NCBI GenBank assembly: GCA_963726575.1
Contig: CAVSCR010000003.1
Span: 806,001-870,000, forward strand
Reading direction: 5' to 3'
Length of the DNA stretch: 64,000 bases
From: CAVSCR01 sp963726575
Lineage (GTDB): Bacteria > Actinomycetota > Actinomycetes > JAHEKZ01
The translations under genes were made by a program, and so were the position numbers. The notes beneath the pieces were generated by a model. The model ran no database searches. It worked only from the letters and a program-made list of their open reading frames with translations, and was not told the DNA's origin. Positions 54,078 through 62,681 of this stretch are shown piece after piece (position 1 is the first letter of the stretch; every line of letters begins with the position of its first letter).

Positions 54078-55433
54078 TCACACGGCCATCGTGTCGAGGA
54101 TGGCGCGGATGTCGTCGGTCGAGGTGCGCGGGTTCGTGATGGCGAAGCGCGTGATCGTCTCGCCTTCGTAGGTCGTGGGAAGGACGAACGCGAAGCCGTC
54201 GGCCATCAGGCGGTCCGACCACTGCTGGTACTGCTCGGGAGTCCAGCCCAACCGACGGAACGCGACCACCGACAGGTCGGGATCGCGGACCAGCTCGACG
54301 TACTCGCGCCGGCGGATCTCGTCGGCCGCGAAGCGCGCCACGGCCAGCGTCGTCTCGACGGCCGTGGTGTACGCCTTCGTGCCGTGGGCGGCGAGCGAGA
54401 ACCAGAACGGCAGCCCACGCGCACGTCGTGACAGGTGAACGGCGTAGTCGCTCGGGTTCCATTCACCACGTTCGTTGATCGCGTCGAGGTACTCCGCGTG
54501 CTGGGTGTGGGCCGCGCGGGCGAGCTCAGGGTTGCGGTAGAGCAGCGCGCAAGCATCGAACGGCGCGAAGAACCACTTGTGCGGGTCGACGATGAACGAG
54601 TCGACGCCTTCGATACCGTCGAAGAGGTGGCGCACGCTGGGCGCGCACAACGCCGCAAGCCCGTAGGCGCCGTCGACGTGCACCCAGACGCCGTGCTCGG
54701 CGGCGACGCGTACCACACCGGCGATGTCGTCGACGATGCCGAAGTTCGTGGTGCCGCCGGTCGCGACCACGGCGAAGACGTTGTCGGCGCCGTGCCCGGC
54801 CAGAGCCTTGGCCAGCGCCTCATCCGTCATCACCCCGTGGGCATCGACGGGTACCGACAAGATGTCGACGTCCATGACGCGGGCCGCGTGGGCGATCGAT
54901 GAGTGCGCCTCGACGCTGCACGCCACGACCCAGCGGTCGGGTCGCGGTGCGGTACGTCGTGCCGCCGCAGTGTGTCGCGCCGCGACCAACGCCGAGAGGT
55001 TGCCGATGGTTCCGCCCTGCACGAACACCCCGCCTGCCGACGCCGGCAGGCCGGCCAGGTCGGCGATCCACCGCAACGCCTGGTTCTCGGCGTAGACCGC
55101 CCCAGCTCCTTCCAGCCACGACCCGCCGTAGATGGACGATGCCGCCACGACGACGTCGAACAACGTGGCCGCCTCGGTGGGCGCGGCCGGGATGAACGAC
55201 AGGTAGCGCTGGTTGTCCGTGGAGATCGTGGCGCGGGCCAGCACCGTCTCGAACAGGTCGAGCGTGGCGTCCCCGCCCAGACCGTCCTCGGTGATGGTCT
55301 GGCCCGCCTGCTGGCTGAGTACGGCGAACGGTTGAGGGCCGTCCAGCGGAACCGGGTCCATGCGAAGTCGACGACGTGCGTAGTCGATGACGGCCTGCGC
55401 CAACCGGTCGGTCTCCTCGGTGTACTCATGCAC
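54078..55433 (-). CDS. PLP-dependent decarboxylase (group II, aromatic-amino-acid/glutamate type)
   Basis: A 451-aa fold-type-I decarboxylase: GGVFVQGGTIGNLSALVAAR, GTTNFGIVDDIAGVVRVA, VHVDGAYGLAALCAP, and PLP Lys in SFIVDPHKWFFAPFD (K286). The family decarboxylates aromatic or acidic amino acids; the substrate cannot be fixed by inspection. The GTG start at 55433 has TACACT exactly 7 nt upstream and no Shine-Dalgarno, so a leaderless mRNA. The frame continuing upstream is antisense of M20. The M20 peptidase and amidinohydrolase lie next on the same strand. Confidence 0.88.
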   Translation of the reverse strand: MHEYTEETDRLAQAVIDYARRRLRMDPVPLDGPQPFAVLSQQAGQTITEDGLGGDATLDLFETVLARATISTDNQRYLSFIPAAPTEAATLFDVVVAASSIYGGSWLEGAGAVYAENQALRWIADLAGLPASAGGVFVQGGTIGNLSALVAARHTAAARRTAPRPDRWVVACSVEAHSSIAHAARVMDVDILSVPVDAHGVMTDEALAKALAGHGADNVFAVVATGGTTNFGIVDDIAGVVRVAAEHGVWVHVDGAYGLAALCAPSVRHLFDGIEGVDSFIVDPHKWFFAPFDACALLYRNPELARAAHTQHAEYLDAINERGEWNPSDYAVHLSRRARGLPFWFSLAAHGTKAYTTAVETTLAVARFAADEIRRREYVELVRDPDLSVVAFRRLGWTPEQYQQWSDRLMADGFAFVLPTTYEGETITRFAITNPRTSTDDIRAILDTMAV

Positions 55434-55440
55434 GCCGGTG

Positions 55441-55446
55441 AGTGTA
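55441..55446 (-). promoter_or_regulatory. -10 box TACACT of the decarboxylase
   Basis: TACACT-CACCGGC-GTG, 7-nt leaderless spacing on the minus strand. Confidence 0.55.
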
Positions 55447-55462
55447 GTGACGTTCCTCGACC

Positions 55463-56765
55463 TCAGTCGCTGCCACAGGTGCGCAGGATGACCAGCACCA
55501 ACGCGCGGGTGACGTCGGCCACCTCGCTCAGCACCACCTGCTCGCTCGGCGAGTGCGCATGCCGCACCTCGCCAGGACCCAGGTGCAACGTCGCGATGCC
55601 GGCCGTGTTGTAGAGACGCAGGTCGCTGCCGTAGGGCGCGCCGCGTTCGCGGGGGGCCGGGCCCCGGGTGACGTCTGCGTAGGCGCTCTGCACCAGGTGC
55701 AGGAAGGGATTCCCTTCGGGGAAGCGCCCCGGGGCGAACTGCCCGCCCGACCACGTGACGAGCACCGGGTGCTCCGAGAGCCACGCGTCGTCGGCGCAGA
55801 AGCGGCCCACCAGGTCCTCGAAGTCGCGGCGGGCTGCCGCCGGCGTCTCGTCGAGGCGCACGCCGTAGCGGCCCTCGGCGACGAGTCGGTCGGGAACCGT
55901 GCTCGACCAGTCGCCGGCACTCACCCGGCCGACGAGAAGCGGAAACGCGAGGGGGTACTCGGCCATGAGCGGGTCGACCGACGCATTGCGTTCGCGTTCG
56001 AACTCGCGCAACACCGCGTGCAGTTCCTCGAACTTCTCGACGGCGCTGACACCGGCATACCGCGTCGAACCGTGCGTCGCCAGGCCGACCACCTCGAGAG
56101 TGAACGTCAACGCGCCACCGGTCGCCGTGATGACCGTGCGCGACGTCGGTTCGGTGATCAAGCAGGCCTCGCCGCCGTGGCCACGGCGCAGCGTGCCGAA
56201 CGCCCCCAGCCCGCCGTCCTCCTCGCTTCCCACACTGTGCAGCGCCAGGCTGCGACGCAGCGCCACGCCAGCCGTGCTGATCGCCTCGGCGGCCAGCAGG
56301 TTCGCCACCACCCCGGCCTTCATGTCACAGGCTCCGCGGCCGAACATGACGTCGCCGACGACCCGTGGTGTGAAGGGGTCATGCCCCCGCCACCGGGCCA
56401 GGTCTCCGGGTGGGACGACGTCGACGTGACCCTGCAGCACCAGCGCGGGCGTGGGATCCGCCGACTCCGGTGAGACCGACGCATCCCCACAGCTCGTCCC
56501 TGGCCGTCTCGGTGCCCGGGAAGTCGGGGTCGGCCCGCAAGGCGGCGAGGTCCATGCGCCACAGCTCCGTCGACAAGCCGGCGCGCTCCATGCGTCGGGC
56601 GACCCAGTGCTGTGCCTCGCTCTCCGCAGCCGACCCGGTGATCGAAGGAATCGCCATCAGTTCGTGCAACAACGTCTGGTGGGTGTCTGCCGAGAGCAAC
56701 CCCTCGACCGCGTCGAGCGCGCGCGCCTGCATCGCGGTGAGCACTGCCGCGCCAGGTCGGCTCAT
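55463..56765 (-). CDS. M20 family metallopeptidase (ArgE/DapE type), one apparent frameshift
   Basis: Corrected length 433 aa. First frame: ALDAVEGLLSADTHQTLLHEL and IPSITGSAAESEAQ; second: LQGHVDVVPPGD with the first zinc His, GRGACDMKAGVVANL with bridging Asp, and SVGSEEDGGLGAFG with catalytic Glu-Glu. A dimerisation domain (LATHGSTRYAGVSAVEKF) follows. An extra base in the CC at 56461-56462 (GGCGGATCC on the coding strand) separates the two frames. Removing it gives LTGVGDPTPALVLQGHVDVV. It hydrolyses N-acyl amino acids or dipeptides, specificity unknown. Its start overlaps the amidinohydrolase stop (ATGA). Confidence 0.85.
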
Positions 56766-57631
56766 GCGCGCCAGAGGGGCTGAGTCAGGCAGGTCGGTCC
56801 GCCGTCTCCCTTGACGGCGACCTCGCTGCCGTCGAAGACGTGCACCTCGACGCCGGCGTTGAGCAGCAGCTTGTGCACCTTGTCGTTACCGGCAGCGAGC
56901 ACGACTCGTCTTGGCCCCACGGCCAAGATGTTGGCACCTTGCGTCCAGAACTCGTCCTCGTCCACCGTGATCGTCGTGATCCCGCGCTCCTGCAGCAGCT
57001 CCAGCAGCGCCACGGGTGCCAGTGGTTCGTACACCACGGCCAGATCGGCGTCGAGCGGCGAGATCACGCTCATCAGGTGCAGGACGGCGTCGGGTCCCAT
57101 GAAGTGCGGCAGGTCGACCGAGACCACATCGATCCCGTAGGGGGCCATGATGTCCCGGATCTGCTCGACGGCCGCCCGGTTGGTGCGGTAGCCGCGACCG
57201 ATCACGAACGTGCGCTCGTCGAGCCACACCTTGTCGCCACCGTCGGAGTAGGCCGAGCCGGTGAGCTCGCCGACGATCGGCACGCCGAGACGCTCGAGGT
57301 CGGCCCGGACCACGGCCGGCTCTGGTGCGCGGATCGGCTTGTGCATCTGGTAGAGCAGGGCGCCGTACGGCGTCATCGTCATGGGGTCGTGGGAGTACAC
57401 AGCGTCCACGAGCCCCTCGGCCGGGGCCGCGACCTCGACCGTTGCGCCCAGCTCGCGCAACAGGTCGGCGAACTCGGCGTGCTGGCTGAGCAGCCGGTCT
57501 CGGTCTGGCTCGCGCCAGTGGCCATCGGCCACGAACTCACCGACCGTGGTCGGCGTGCGGACCAAGACGGTCCGCAGCGGCGAGTACATGTCGGCAGTGC
57601 CCCACTGCCCAGGGCGGCTCGGCTGGCTCAT
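56762..57631 (-). CDS. amidinohydrolase/arginine-deiminase superfamily protein (DDAH-like)
   Basis: A 289-aa protein of the guanidino-modifying superfamily: YSPLRTVLVRTPTTVGEF at the N-terminus, the substrate Asp in YSHDPMTMTP, GRGYRTNRAAVEQIRDIM, the active-site His in AVLHLMSVISPL and catalytic Cys in GGPTCLTQPL (C281). It would hydrolyse or transfer a guanidino group, for example from dimethylarginine or arginine. The ATG at 57631 has a TAGCGT box 7 nt upstream. It is first in an operon whose M20 start overlaps its stop, and is divergent from MerR. Confidence 0.85.
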   Translation of the reverse strand: MSQPSRPGQWGTADMYSPLRTVLVRTPTTVGEFVADGHWREPDRDRLLSQHAEFADLLRELGATVEVAAPAEGLVDAVYSHDPMTMTPYGALLYQMHKPIRAPEPAVVRADLERLGVPIVGELTGSAYSDGGDKVWLDERTFVIGRGYRTNRAAVEQIRDIMAPYGIDVVSVDLPHFMGPDAVLHLMSVISPLDADLAVVYEPLAPVALLELLQERGITTITVDEDEFWTQGANILAVGPRRVVLAAGNDKVHKLLLNAGVEVHVFDGSEVAVKGDGGPTCLTQPLWRA

Positions 57632-57638
57632 GACGGCG

Positions 57639-57644
57639 ACGCTA
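57639..57644 (-). promoter_or_regulatory. -10 box TAGCGT of the amidinohydrolase-M20 operon
   Basis: TAGCGT-CGCCGTC-ATG on the minus strand, 7-nt leaderless spacing. Confidence 0.55.
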
Positions 57645-57673
57645 CCGCTTGCGGTTGACGCTGCGGCAACGTC

Positions 57674-57679
57674 TAACGT
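57674..57679 (+). promoter_or_regulatory. -10 box TAACGT of the MerR gene
   Basis: TAACGT-CGCCCTC-ATG, 7-nt leaderless spacing, 30 bp from the divergent box of the amidinohydrolase. Confidence 0.55.
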
Positions 57680-57686
57680 CGCCCTC

Positions 57687-58484
57687 ATGGATGGCACGGG
57701 CGCATGGCACATCCGCCAGGTGGCGCAGATGTCTGGCGTCACGAGCCGGACATTGCGCCACTACCACGACATCGGCCTGCTCGTTCCCAGCCGCACGGGC
57801 GCCCACGGAACGCGCTACTACGGAGCCGACGAGCTGCTGAGGCTGCAACAGATTCTGCTGTTGCGCGAGCTGGGTCTGAGCCTCCACGACATCACCAACG
57901 TGGTCGACGGTGACGTCGACCAGGCTGCCGCGTTGCGACGGCACCGCGACGAGTACGCCCTGGAGCTGAGCCGTCGCGCTGATGTCCTCGCCACCTTGGA
58001 CGCCACGATCGCCGCGCTGAGCGAAGGAGTGCCGATGCGCCCCGAAGACCTCTTCGACGGGTTCGACCCAGCGCAACAGCAAGCGTGGGAGAACGACCTG
58101 CTCGACCGCTTCGGTGAGGGCGCGGCCGGTCAGGTCGCAGCGTCGAAGCAACGCATGGAGTCGTGGCAGCGCTCCGACGCCGACGCTGCCGTTGCCGGGT
58201 TCGAGGCTGTCGAGTCCGAACTGGCGCGGCTGTGCGCGCGCCACACACCGACGGACGACCCGCACGTGCAAGACCTGGTAAGGCGTCACTACGCCGTGGT
58301 GGCCCTGTTCTGGCAGCCCGAAGCCGACGCGTACGCCGAGCTGGGCCAGCTGTACGTCGACCACGACGACTTCCGCCGGCGCTACGAGTCCCGGCAGGTG
58401 GGGCTCGCCGAGTACCTGCGCGACGCGATGGCCGTCTTCGCTCAGGGACTACGCGAAGGGGCGTTCGAGCCACCACAGAGGTGA
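57687..58484 (+). CDS. MerR-family regulator with TipAS-like domain
   Basis: A 265-aa activator. N-terminal MerR helix-turn-helix (RQVAQMSGVTSRTLRHYHDI, ADELLRLQQILLLRELG) and a C-terminal TipAS-type antibiotic- or ligand-binding domain (WENDLLDRFGEGAAG, HTPTDDPHVQDLVRRHY, GLREGAFEP). TipA-like regulators recognise diverse ligands by induced fit. It is divergent from the amidinohydrolase-M20 operon with promoters 30 bp apart, and is its probable regulator. The last 36 bp overlap the opposing acetyltransferase gene. Confidence 0.88.
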   Translation: MDGTGAWHIRQVAQMSGVTSRTLRHYHDIGLLVPSRTGAHGTRYYGADELLRLQQILLLRELGLSLHDITNVVDGDVDQAAALRRHRDEYALELSRRADVLATLDATIAALSEGVPMRPEDLFDGFDPAQQQAWENDLLDRFGEGAAGQVAASKQRMESWQRSDADAAVAGFEAVESELARLCARHTPTDDPHVQDLVRRHYAVVALFWQPEADAYAELGQLYVDHDDFRRRYESRQVGLAEYLRDAMAVFAQGLREGAFEPPQR

Positions 58485-59039
58485 GCCGTCGGCGAGGGCG
58501 ACCTCGCGGCGGTCGGTGAACCCGAGGCGCTCGTACAGCGGCAACGCCGCTGGACTGGCCGTCTCCAGACAGCAGACGAGCTGCGTCTCGTCGGCGCGAG
58601 CCAGCACGGGGCCGACCACGGCCGAGGCAAGCCCGCGTCCCTGCCGCTGCGGCCTCGTCGCGAGAACCCCGAGGTACCAGAACGGCGGCGGCGGCTTGAG
58701 CTGGTGCATCAGCTCACCGAAGGTGTCGAACCGCTGTTTCGTAGGCGCGTCGAAGCGCACCTCGACCCGGTGCCACAGGGCATCACGCTGCTCCTGGCCC
58801 ATCGCCGGGTCCCCCGGTACCGACCACATCGCCACGCTGTCGAGGTCGTCGGTGACCCAGACCTCGGCGTCGCCGACCCGGATGTCGAAGAGGTAGCCGA
58901 AGAACAGCGGAGCCAACTCCTCGAAGCGTTCGGGAAGGAAGTAGCCGCTGACCAACGGGTCCGTGGCGAACGCCGAGACGACGGTGTCGATGACGGCCGC
59001 GCGATCCGCCTGGGACGCTCGGCGAACCTGCGGGGTCAC
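58449..59039 (-). CDS. GNAT N-acetyltransferase
   Basis: A 196-aa acetyltransferase with the acetyl-CoA loop LATRPQRQGRGLASAVVGP and CLETASPAALPLYERLGF. The N-terminal part (ASQADRAAVIDTVVSAFATD) fits the MSMEG/puromycin-acetyltransferase-like subgroup. Acceptor unknown. It overlaps the aminoglycoside-phosphotransferase-like gene by 4 nt (ATGA), so the two are cotranscribed. Such kinase plus acetyltransferase pairs are typical of small-molecule modification, but no antibiotic link can be proved. Confidence 0.85.
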   Translation of the reverse strand: MTPQVRRASQADRAAVIDTVVSAFATDPLVSGYFLPERFEELAPLFFGYLFDIRVGDAEVWVTDDLDSVAMWSVPGDPAMGQEQRDALWHRVEVRFDAPTKQRFDTFGELMHQLKPPPPFWYLGVLATRPQRQGRGLASAVVGPVLARADETQLVCCLETASPAALPLYERLGFTDRREVALADGSPLWWLERPFA

Positions 59040-60064
59040 CTCAGCCCGTCCGGAAGGCGACCGTCACTGAGCTCGTCCAACCAGCCGGCCACGTTCTCGG
59101 CGCGGTCGCGGTTGGCCTTCTCGGCGACGTCCGTATCGTCGCTGGACGAGGCGGCCGACAGCGCCCAGTCCCAGGCCGCCGCGCGAGACACGCAGCCGGT
59201 CCACCTCGCCAGCTCGCACCAGCGCAACAGCTGCTCACGTCCGGCCAGGTCGCTCCAAGTGTCGAGGTAGGCGTCGCGCAGCCGGTCGATCCGAGGGTCG
59301 TCGACGTCCAGGTCGGCATGTCGGGCCGCGGAACGCAACGTGGCGTTCAAGGTCGTGAACGGGTGGGCGATCGCGGCGTCGCCCCAGTCGTAGATGCGGA
59401 AACGGGTCACCTGGTCGGAGGTGTCGACGGTAACGAAGACGTTGTTGCTGTGCAGGTCGTCGTGGTTGACCGATGACCCGACCGCTGACTCCGCCAGCTC
59501 TGCACTGGCGTTCTCCAGGGCCGGACGCACCTTGGCGAACCGCGCCGAGAAGTCGACCGGCAAGCCCGGTTCCGAGCCGTCGAAGGTCGCAAAGAGCGCA
59601 TCGGCGAGGCTCGGCACGACCTGTGGTCGACGGTCGGGGGCACCAGCCGCCAGCAGCCCGGACGTGTGCGGCACCAGGGTGCGTTGCAGCTGCCCGTAGC
59701 GGGGGAGCAGATCCTGCCAGTGCGGCAGCGTCCGCGCTCCGGGGGCGAACTCACGCAGCAGCAGGCCCCCGTCCGGCATGACCAGCCAGCCGTGCTCCGT
59801 GTCGACCACCTCGGGAGCCAGCACCAGCTCGGGGTGGTAGCGGGCGATGCTACGCACGAGCATCCCCTCGTGGCGCAGCCTCGGCGTCGGCACCTTCAGC
59901 CAGCGCGGGGCGTCGACGTCACCGAGCCGGTACAGGCGCGACCACGGCCGGTCATGCATCAGCTCGACGGTCGCGTCGCCGGGCAAGCCCAGCGCCGGCA
60001 GCTGCCGGCGGGCCCAGGCGAGCGCGTCGGCATCGCGCAGATCCCGGTCGGTCTGGGTTGGCAC
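59036..60064 (-). CDS. aminoglycoside phosphotransferase-like kinase
   Basis: A 342-aa APH/ChoK-fold kinase. Catalytic loop VNHDDLHSNNVF (the HxDxxxxN motif, Asp base) and metal-binding IYDWGDAAIAHP are intact. The N-lobe is short, with RLYRLGDVDAPRWLKV holding the ATP-binding Lys. Its small-molecule substrate is unknown. GTG 60064 is preferred over a start upstream. The operon partner is the GNAT acetyltransferase; the cytochrome b operon begins divergently 136 bp away. Confidence 0.82.
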   Translation of the reverse strand: MPTQTDRDLRDADALAWARRQLPALGLPGDATVELMHDRPWSRLYRLGDVDAPRWLKVPTPRLRHEGMLVRSIARYHPELVLAPEVVDTEHGWLVMPDGGLLLREFAPGARTLPHWQDLLPRYGQLQRTLVPHTSGLLAAGAPDRRPQVVPSLADALFATFDGSEPGLPVDFSARFAKVRPALENASAELAESAVGSSVNHDDLHSNNVFVTVDTSDQVTRFRIYDWGDAAIAHPFTTLNATLRSAARHADLDVDDPRIDRLRDAYLDTWSDLAGREQLLRWCELARWTGCVSRAAAWDWALSAASSSDDTDVAEKANRDRAENVAGWLDELSDGRLPDGLR

Positions 60065-60200
60065 GGCGCCATCCTCCCGTACGAGGGGACCACGGCACCC
60101 GGCGCGGGGGACCTTCGACTCTGGAGCGCCTTCCCGCCCGACTGTCAGGGTCCGTACGAGGCGGCCGACCACGGGCGCGCAGCAGATGTGGAGGTGACCT

Positions 60201-60365
60201 GTGCTGTTGACACTGGTCATGGGAGCTCTGGACAGCCCCGCGCACTACTTCAAGTGGGGTCCGATCCAGATATCAGTCGCAAACCTGGTCGTGATCCTGC
60301 TCATGATCTTGATCTTCGTCCTGGCACTGGTACTGCCGTTCCCGAAGGACAAGGACAAGTCATGA
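60201..60365 (+). CDS. 54-residue membrane protein of the cytochrome b operon
   Basis: A 54-aa protein (48 aa from the internal ATG): a short periplasmic or cytoplasmic head (SPAHYFKWGPIQ) then one helix (NLVVILLMILIFVLALVL) and an acidic-basic tail KDKDKS. GGAGG lies 6 nt before the GTG, the strongest ribosome-binding site nearby. Its stop overlaps the cytochrome b start (ATGA). This size and placement is typical of an accessory subunit that stabilises a membrane complex, like the small subunits of cytochrome oxidases. Not assigned to a family. Confidence 0.75.
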   Translation: MLLTLVMGALDSPAHYFKWGPIQISVANLVVILLMILIFVLALVLPFPKDKDKS

Positions 60366-61063
60366 CGACCACCGGAGCACCCCCTGAGCCTGCCGCTACG
60401 CCGGAGGCGGACGACCAGCACAACTGGACCGTCGGCCTTCGCCGGCGCTTCTTCGGCACCTACCCACCCGAGAAGCTGCTGCCGGGACGCCAGCCCGCCT
60501 ACCTCGATTCATGGATCTACGTCTTCGGCGTGCTCACGATCGCCGCGCTCGTGTTCGTCATCATCTCCGGACTGATCCTGTCCTTCGAGGGGCCGACCTG
60601 GTACCACACGTCCTCGGTGGGGCTGTTCGTCAACAGCCTGCACTTCTGGAGCGTCCAGCTGTTCTTCGTCTTCATGGTCGTGCACCTGTGGGGCAAGTTC
60701 TGGATGGCCGCGTGGCGCGGCCACCGTGCCCTGACCTGGATCACCGGCGTGGTCGCCTTCCTTGCCTCGATCGGCACGGCCTTCACCGGCTACCTGGTGC
60801 AGACGAACCTGGACTCCCAGTGGATCTCCTTCGAAGCCAAGGACGGCCTCAACGCGGTGGGGATCGGCGCCTGGTTCAACGTCACGAACCTGGGACAGAC
60901 CCTGCTGCTGCACGTCTGCCTGCTCCCGCTGGTTCTTGGCGTCATCATCGTCGGCCACATCCTTCTGGTCCGAAAGCACGGAATCGTGCCACCGATCGAC
61001 GCGGCCGCCCCGGCCGTTGAAGCCGGGCCATCACCGACCGAAGCCGCCGAGGTGGAGTCATGA
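60362..61063 (+). CDS. cytochrome b N-terminal-domain protein
   Basis: A 233-aa protein: four-helix diheme cytochrome b core. Haem ligands are H94 and H108 in helix B and H184 and H199 in helix D. The first pair has 13 residues between the histidines and the second pair 14, matching b6-type spacing (mitochondrial cytochrome b has 13 in helix D). No C-terminal cytochrome b domain, Rieske protein or cytochrome c is nearby. A Pro/Ala/Glu-rich tail follows. It is sandwiched between a 54-aa membrane protein and a 330-aa membrane protein by 4-nt overlaps. Electron partners are unknown. Confidence 0.88.
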   Translation: MTTTGAPPEPAATPEADDQHNWTVGLRRRFFGTYPPEKLLPGRQPAYLDSWIYVFGVLTIAALVFVIISGLILSFEGPTWYHTSSVGLFVNSLHFWSVQLFFVFMVVHLWGKFWMAAWRGHRALTWITGVVAFLASIGTAFTGYLVQTNLDSQWISFEAKDGLNAVGIGAWFNVTNLGQTLLLHVCLLPLVLGVIIVGHILLVRKHGIVPPIDAAAPAVEAGPSPTEAAEVES

Positions 61064-62052
61064 GTCGCCGTCACGCCAACGACGTCGAGTCGGTCCCGTG
61101 GACCGGCCCGACACGGCACTACGACATCGTCAAGGAAGGCGTGATCGCCATCCTGGTGGTCGGGCTGCTGGCGCTGGGGCTCTCTGCGCTGTTCAGCTCA
61201 CCGGACGACCACGTCCTCACCTTCCAGGGCTGGGCGCAAAGTGCGCCGGACAACTTCTACGCCACGACGGTGCAGGAGCTGGCGGGTACGAGCGAGTCGG
61301 CTGGGTACGGGCCGCCCTACAACGACGCCAGCAGCGGCCTGAACACGGGGCCGCTGTACATGCAGAAGTGGATGGGGGTGCGGATCCCGGTCGACACCGC
61401 TCAAGATTTCGTGATCACGCCCCTGCACACGCAGCTGCAACCGCCAGTGGTCGCCGGCGCCCTGCAGACGTGGGACGCCGCAAGCGCGGACCAACAGGCC
61501 AGTTGGGCCACGAACTTCGACACCGCATTGACCGCCGCCAACGGTGACACGAGCAAGGTGCCGACCGGCGACTACGGACCGGTTCCGGTGCTCGCCGCCG
61601 GGCTGCTCTCGATGGCGAAGTCGGGCGCGTACGACGGCATCCTGATGGCGCAGAGTCCCAAGGCACCGGGCGCTCCCGGGTTCTACAACCTGGACTACAC
61701 CAAGCAGATCCTGTTCCTCGGTGATGGCTCGTACCTGGACGACGCGGCCACCAAGTTCAACCTGCAGGGAAACACCTGGGGAATGATGAACGAGACGGGA
61801 AGCTACCCGGGTCAGGCCTGGCTGTGGCTGTACTCGTTCTGGTACCAGATCCCGCCGTTCAACAACGAGGAGTCCGCCCCGTTCGGCACCAACGCCGACG
61901 CCTGGATCTTCTGGCTCATGGCGGGGCTGTCGCTGCTCTTGATGTTCCTGCCGTTCATTCCGGGTCTGCGCTCGATCCCGAAGTGGATCCCACTTCACCG
62001 GCTCGTCTGGCGCGACTACTACCGCAGTCAACGTCAGGTCGCGAAGCAGTGA
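61060..62052 (+). CDS. cytochrome b operon protein with large extracytoplasmic domain
   Basis: A 330-aa protein with no recognised family. Residues ~25-46 form a helix (VIAILVVGLLALGLSALF); ~50-280 are soluble and extracytoplasmic (TFQGWAQSAPDNFYATTV, GVRIPVDTAQDFVITP, WGMMNETGSYPGQAWLWL); ~285-305 form a second helix (IFWLMAGLSLLLMFLPFI). Both ends face inside. There is no CxxCH haem c motif and no Rieske Cys-His cluster. It overlaps the cytochrome b gene by 4 nt and a 17-bp perfect stem follows. It is probably a redox or structural partner of cytochrome b. Confidence 0.75.
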   Translation: MSRRHANDVESVPWTGPTRHYDIVKEGVIAILVVGLLALGLSALFSSPDDHVLTFQGWAQSAPDNFYATTVQELAGTSESAGYGPPYNDASSGLNTGPLYMQKWMGVRIPVDTAQDFVITPLHTQLQPPVVAGALQTWDAASADQQASWATNFDTALTAANGDTSKVPTGDYGPVPVLAAGLLSMAKSGAYDGILMAQSPKAPGAPGFYNLDYTKQILFLGDGSYLDDAATKFNLQGNTWGMMNETGSYPGQAWLWLYSFWYQIPPFNNEESAPFGTNADAWIFWLMAGLSLLLMFLPFIPGLRSIPKWIPLHRLVWRDYYRSQRQVAKQ

Positions 62053-62072
62053 GGTGAATCAGCAGTGTCATG

Positions 62073-62108
62073 TGGTCACCGACGCGGACAGGTCCGCGTC
62101 GGTGACCA
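62073..62108 (+). terminator. perfect hairpin after the cytochrome b operon
   Basis: TGGTCACCGACGCGGAC pairs fully with the following GTCCGCGTCGGTGACCA across a 2-nt centre (in practice a ~15-bp stem with a small loop). No T-tract, but it ends the operon and may terminate it. Confidence 0.65.
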
Positions 62109-62164
62109 TGTTCCGAAGTGCTGCCAGAGTCCCCGGGTCGTCGTCGCCCCCCGGATCGGCAGTG

Positions 62165-62608
62165 CTAGCGACGGTGCCGGTTCACCGCAGCGTTGAGCTT
62201 CAGGCCGCGCAGGAACAGCGAGCCACCGAAGAGGAAGCCGCCGATCCAGATCAAGCCGCCGTGCGACTGGGCATTGAGCAGGCTGAACAGGCCGACCAGG
62301 AAGGCGCCGACGCCGCCGGCCATCAGGCCGTTGGCCTTGTTCCTGGCGGCTCGAAGCTGCGCCTCCGACGGCGCGCCGACGCCAGCCGTCCCGTAGGCCT
62401 GGGTCGCTGCTGACGGTGGCGGGGTCACCGTGCTGGGGACGAAGAAGGCGGATCCCGGATCACCTGGCGCAGGAGCGGGGGTCGCGACCGGCTGCAGGTG
62501 GTCGGTCCACTGTTGCCCGTCCCACCAACGCGTCGCACCGTCCGGGTCCTGGTACCAGCCTGCCTGCGGCAGCCGGCCCGCGGCATTCATCGCGCTGTCC
62601 GTCATCAC
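62165..62608 (-). CDS. DUF2510 protein with C-terminal membrane helices
   Basis: A 147-aa protein. The N-terminus holds the DUF2510 motif AGWYQDPDGATRWWDGQQW, found in actinobacterial membrane-associated proteins, followed by a Pro/Ala/Thr linker and two hydrophobic segments (GLMAGGVGAFLVGLFSLL and LIWIGGFLFGGSLFL). It ends in RHRR. Function is unknown. Two adjacent ATG codons are equally plausible. No operon partner is evident. Confidence 0.8.
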   Translation of the reverse strand: MMTDSAMNAAGRLPQAGWYQDPDGATRWWDGQQWTDHLQPVATPAPAPGDPGSAFFVPSTVTPPPSAATQAYGTAGVGAPSEAQLRAARNKANGLMAGGVGAFLVGLFSLLNAQSHGGLIWIGGFLFGGSLFLRGLKLNAAVNRHRR

Positions 62609-62681
62609 GTCCCCCGTGATCGGTCGCTGAAGCCGACGACCGGTTGGCCGGGCCCAGTGTCCGTTTCGGTGACCAGACCGC

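Noticed and set aside
57655..57679. TTGACG/TAACGT as a -35/-10 pair for MerR
   Set aside because: The spacer is only 13 nt, too short for a standard promoter or even a MerR-type one; only the -10 box is retained.
60077..60161. Two copies of CCGTACGAGG before the cytochrome b operon
   Set aside because: Only ten bases and two copies; could be chance in GC-rich DNA, no half-site symmetry that fits a known regulator.
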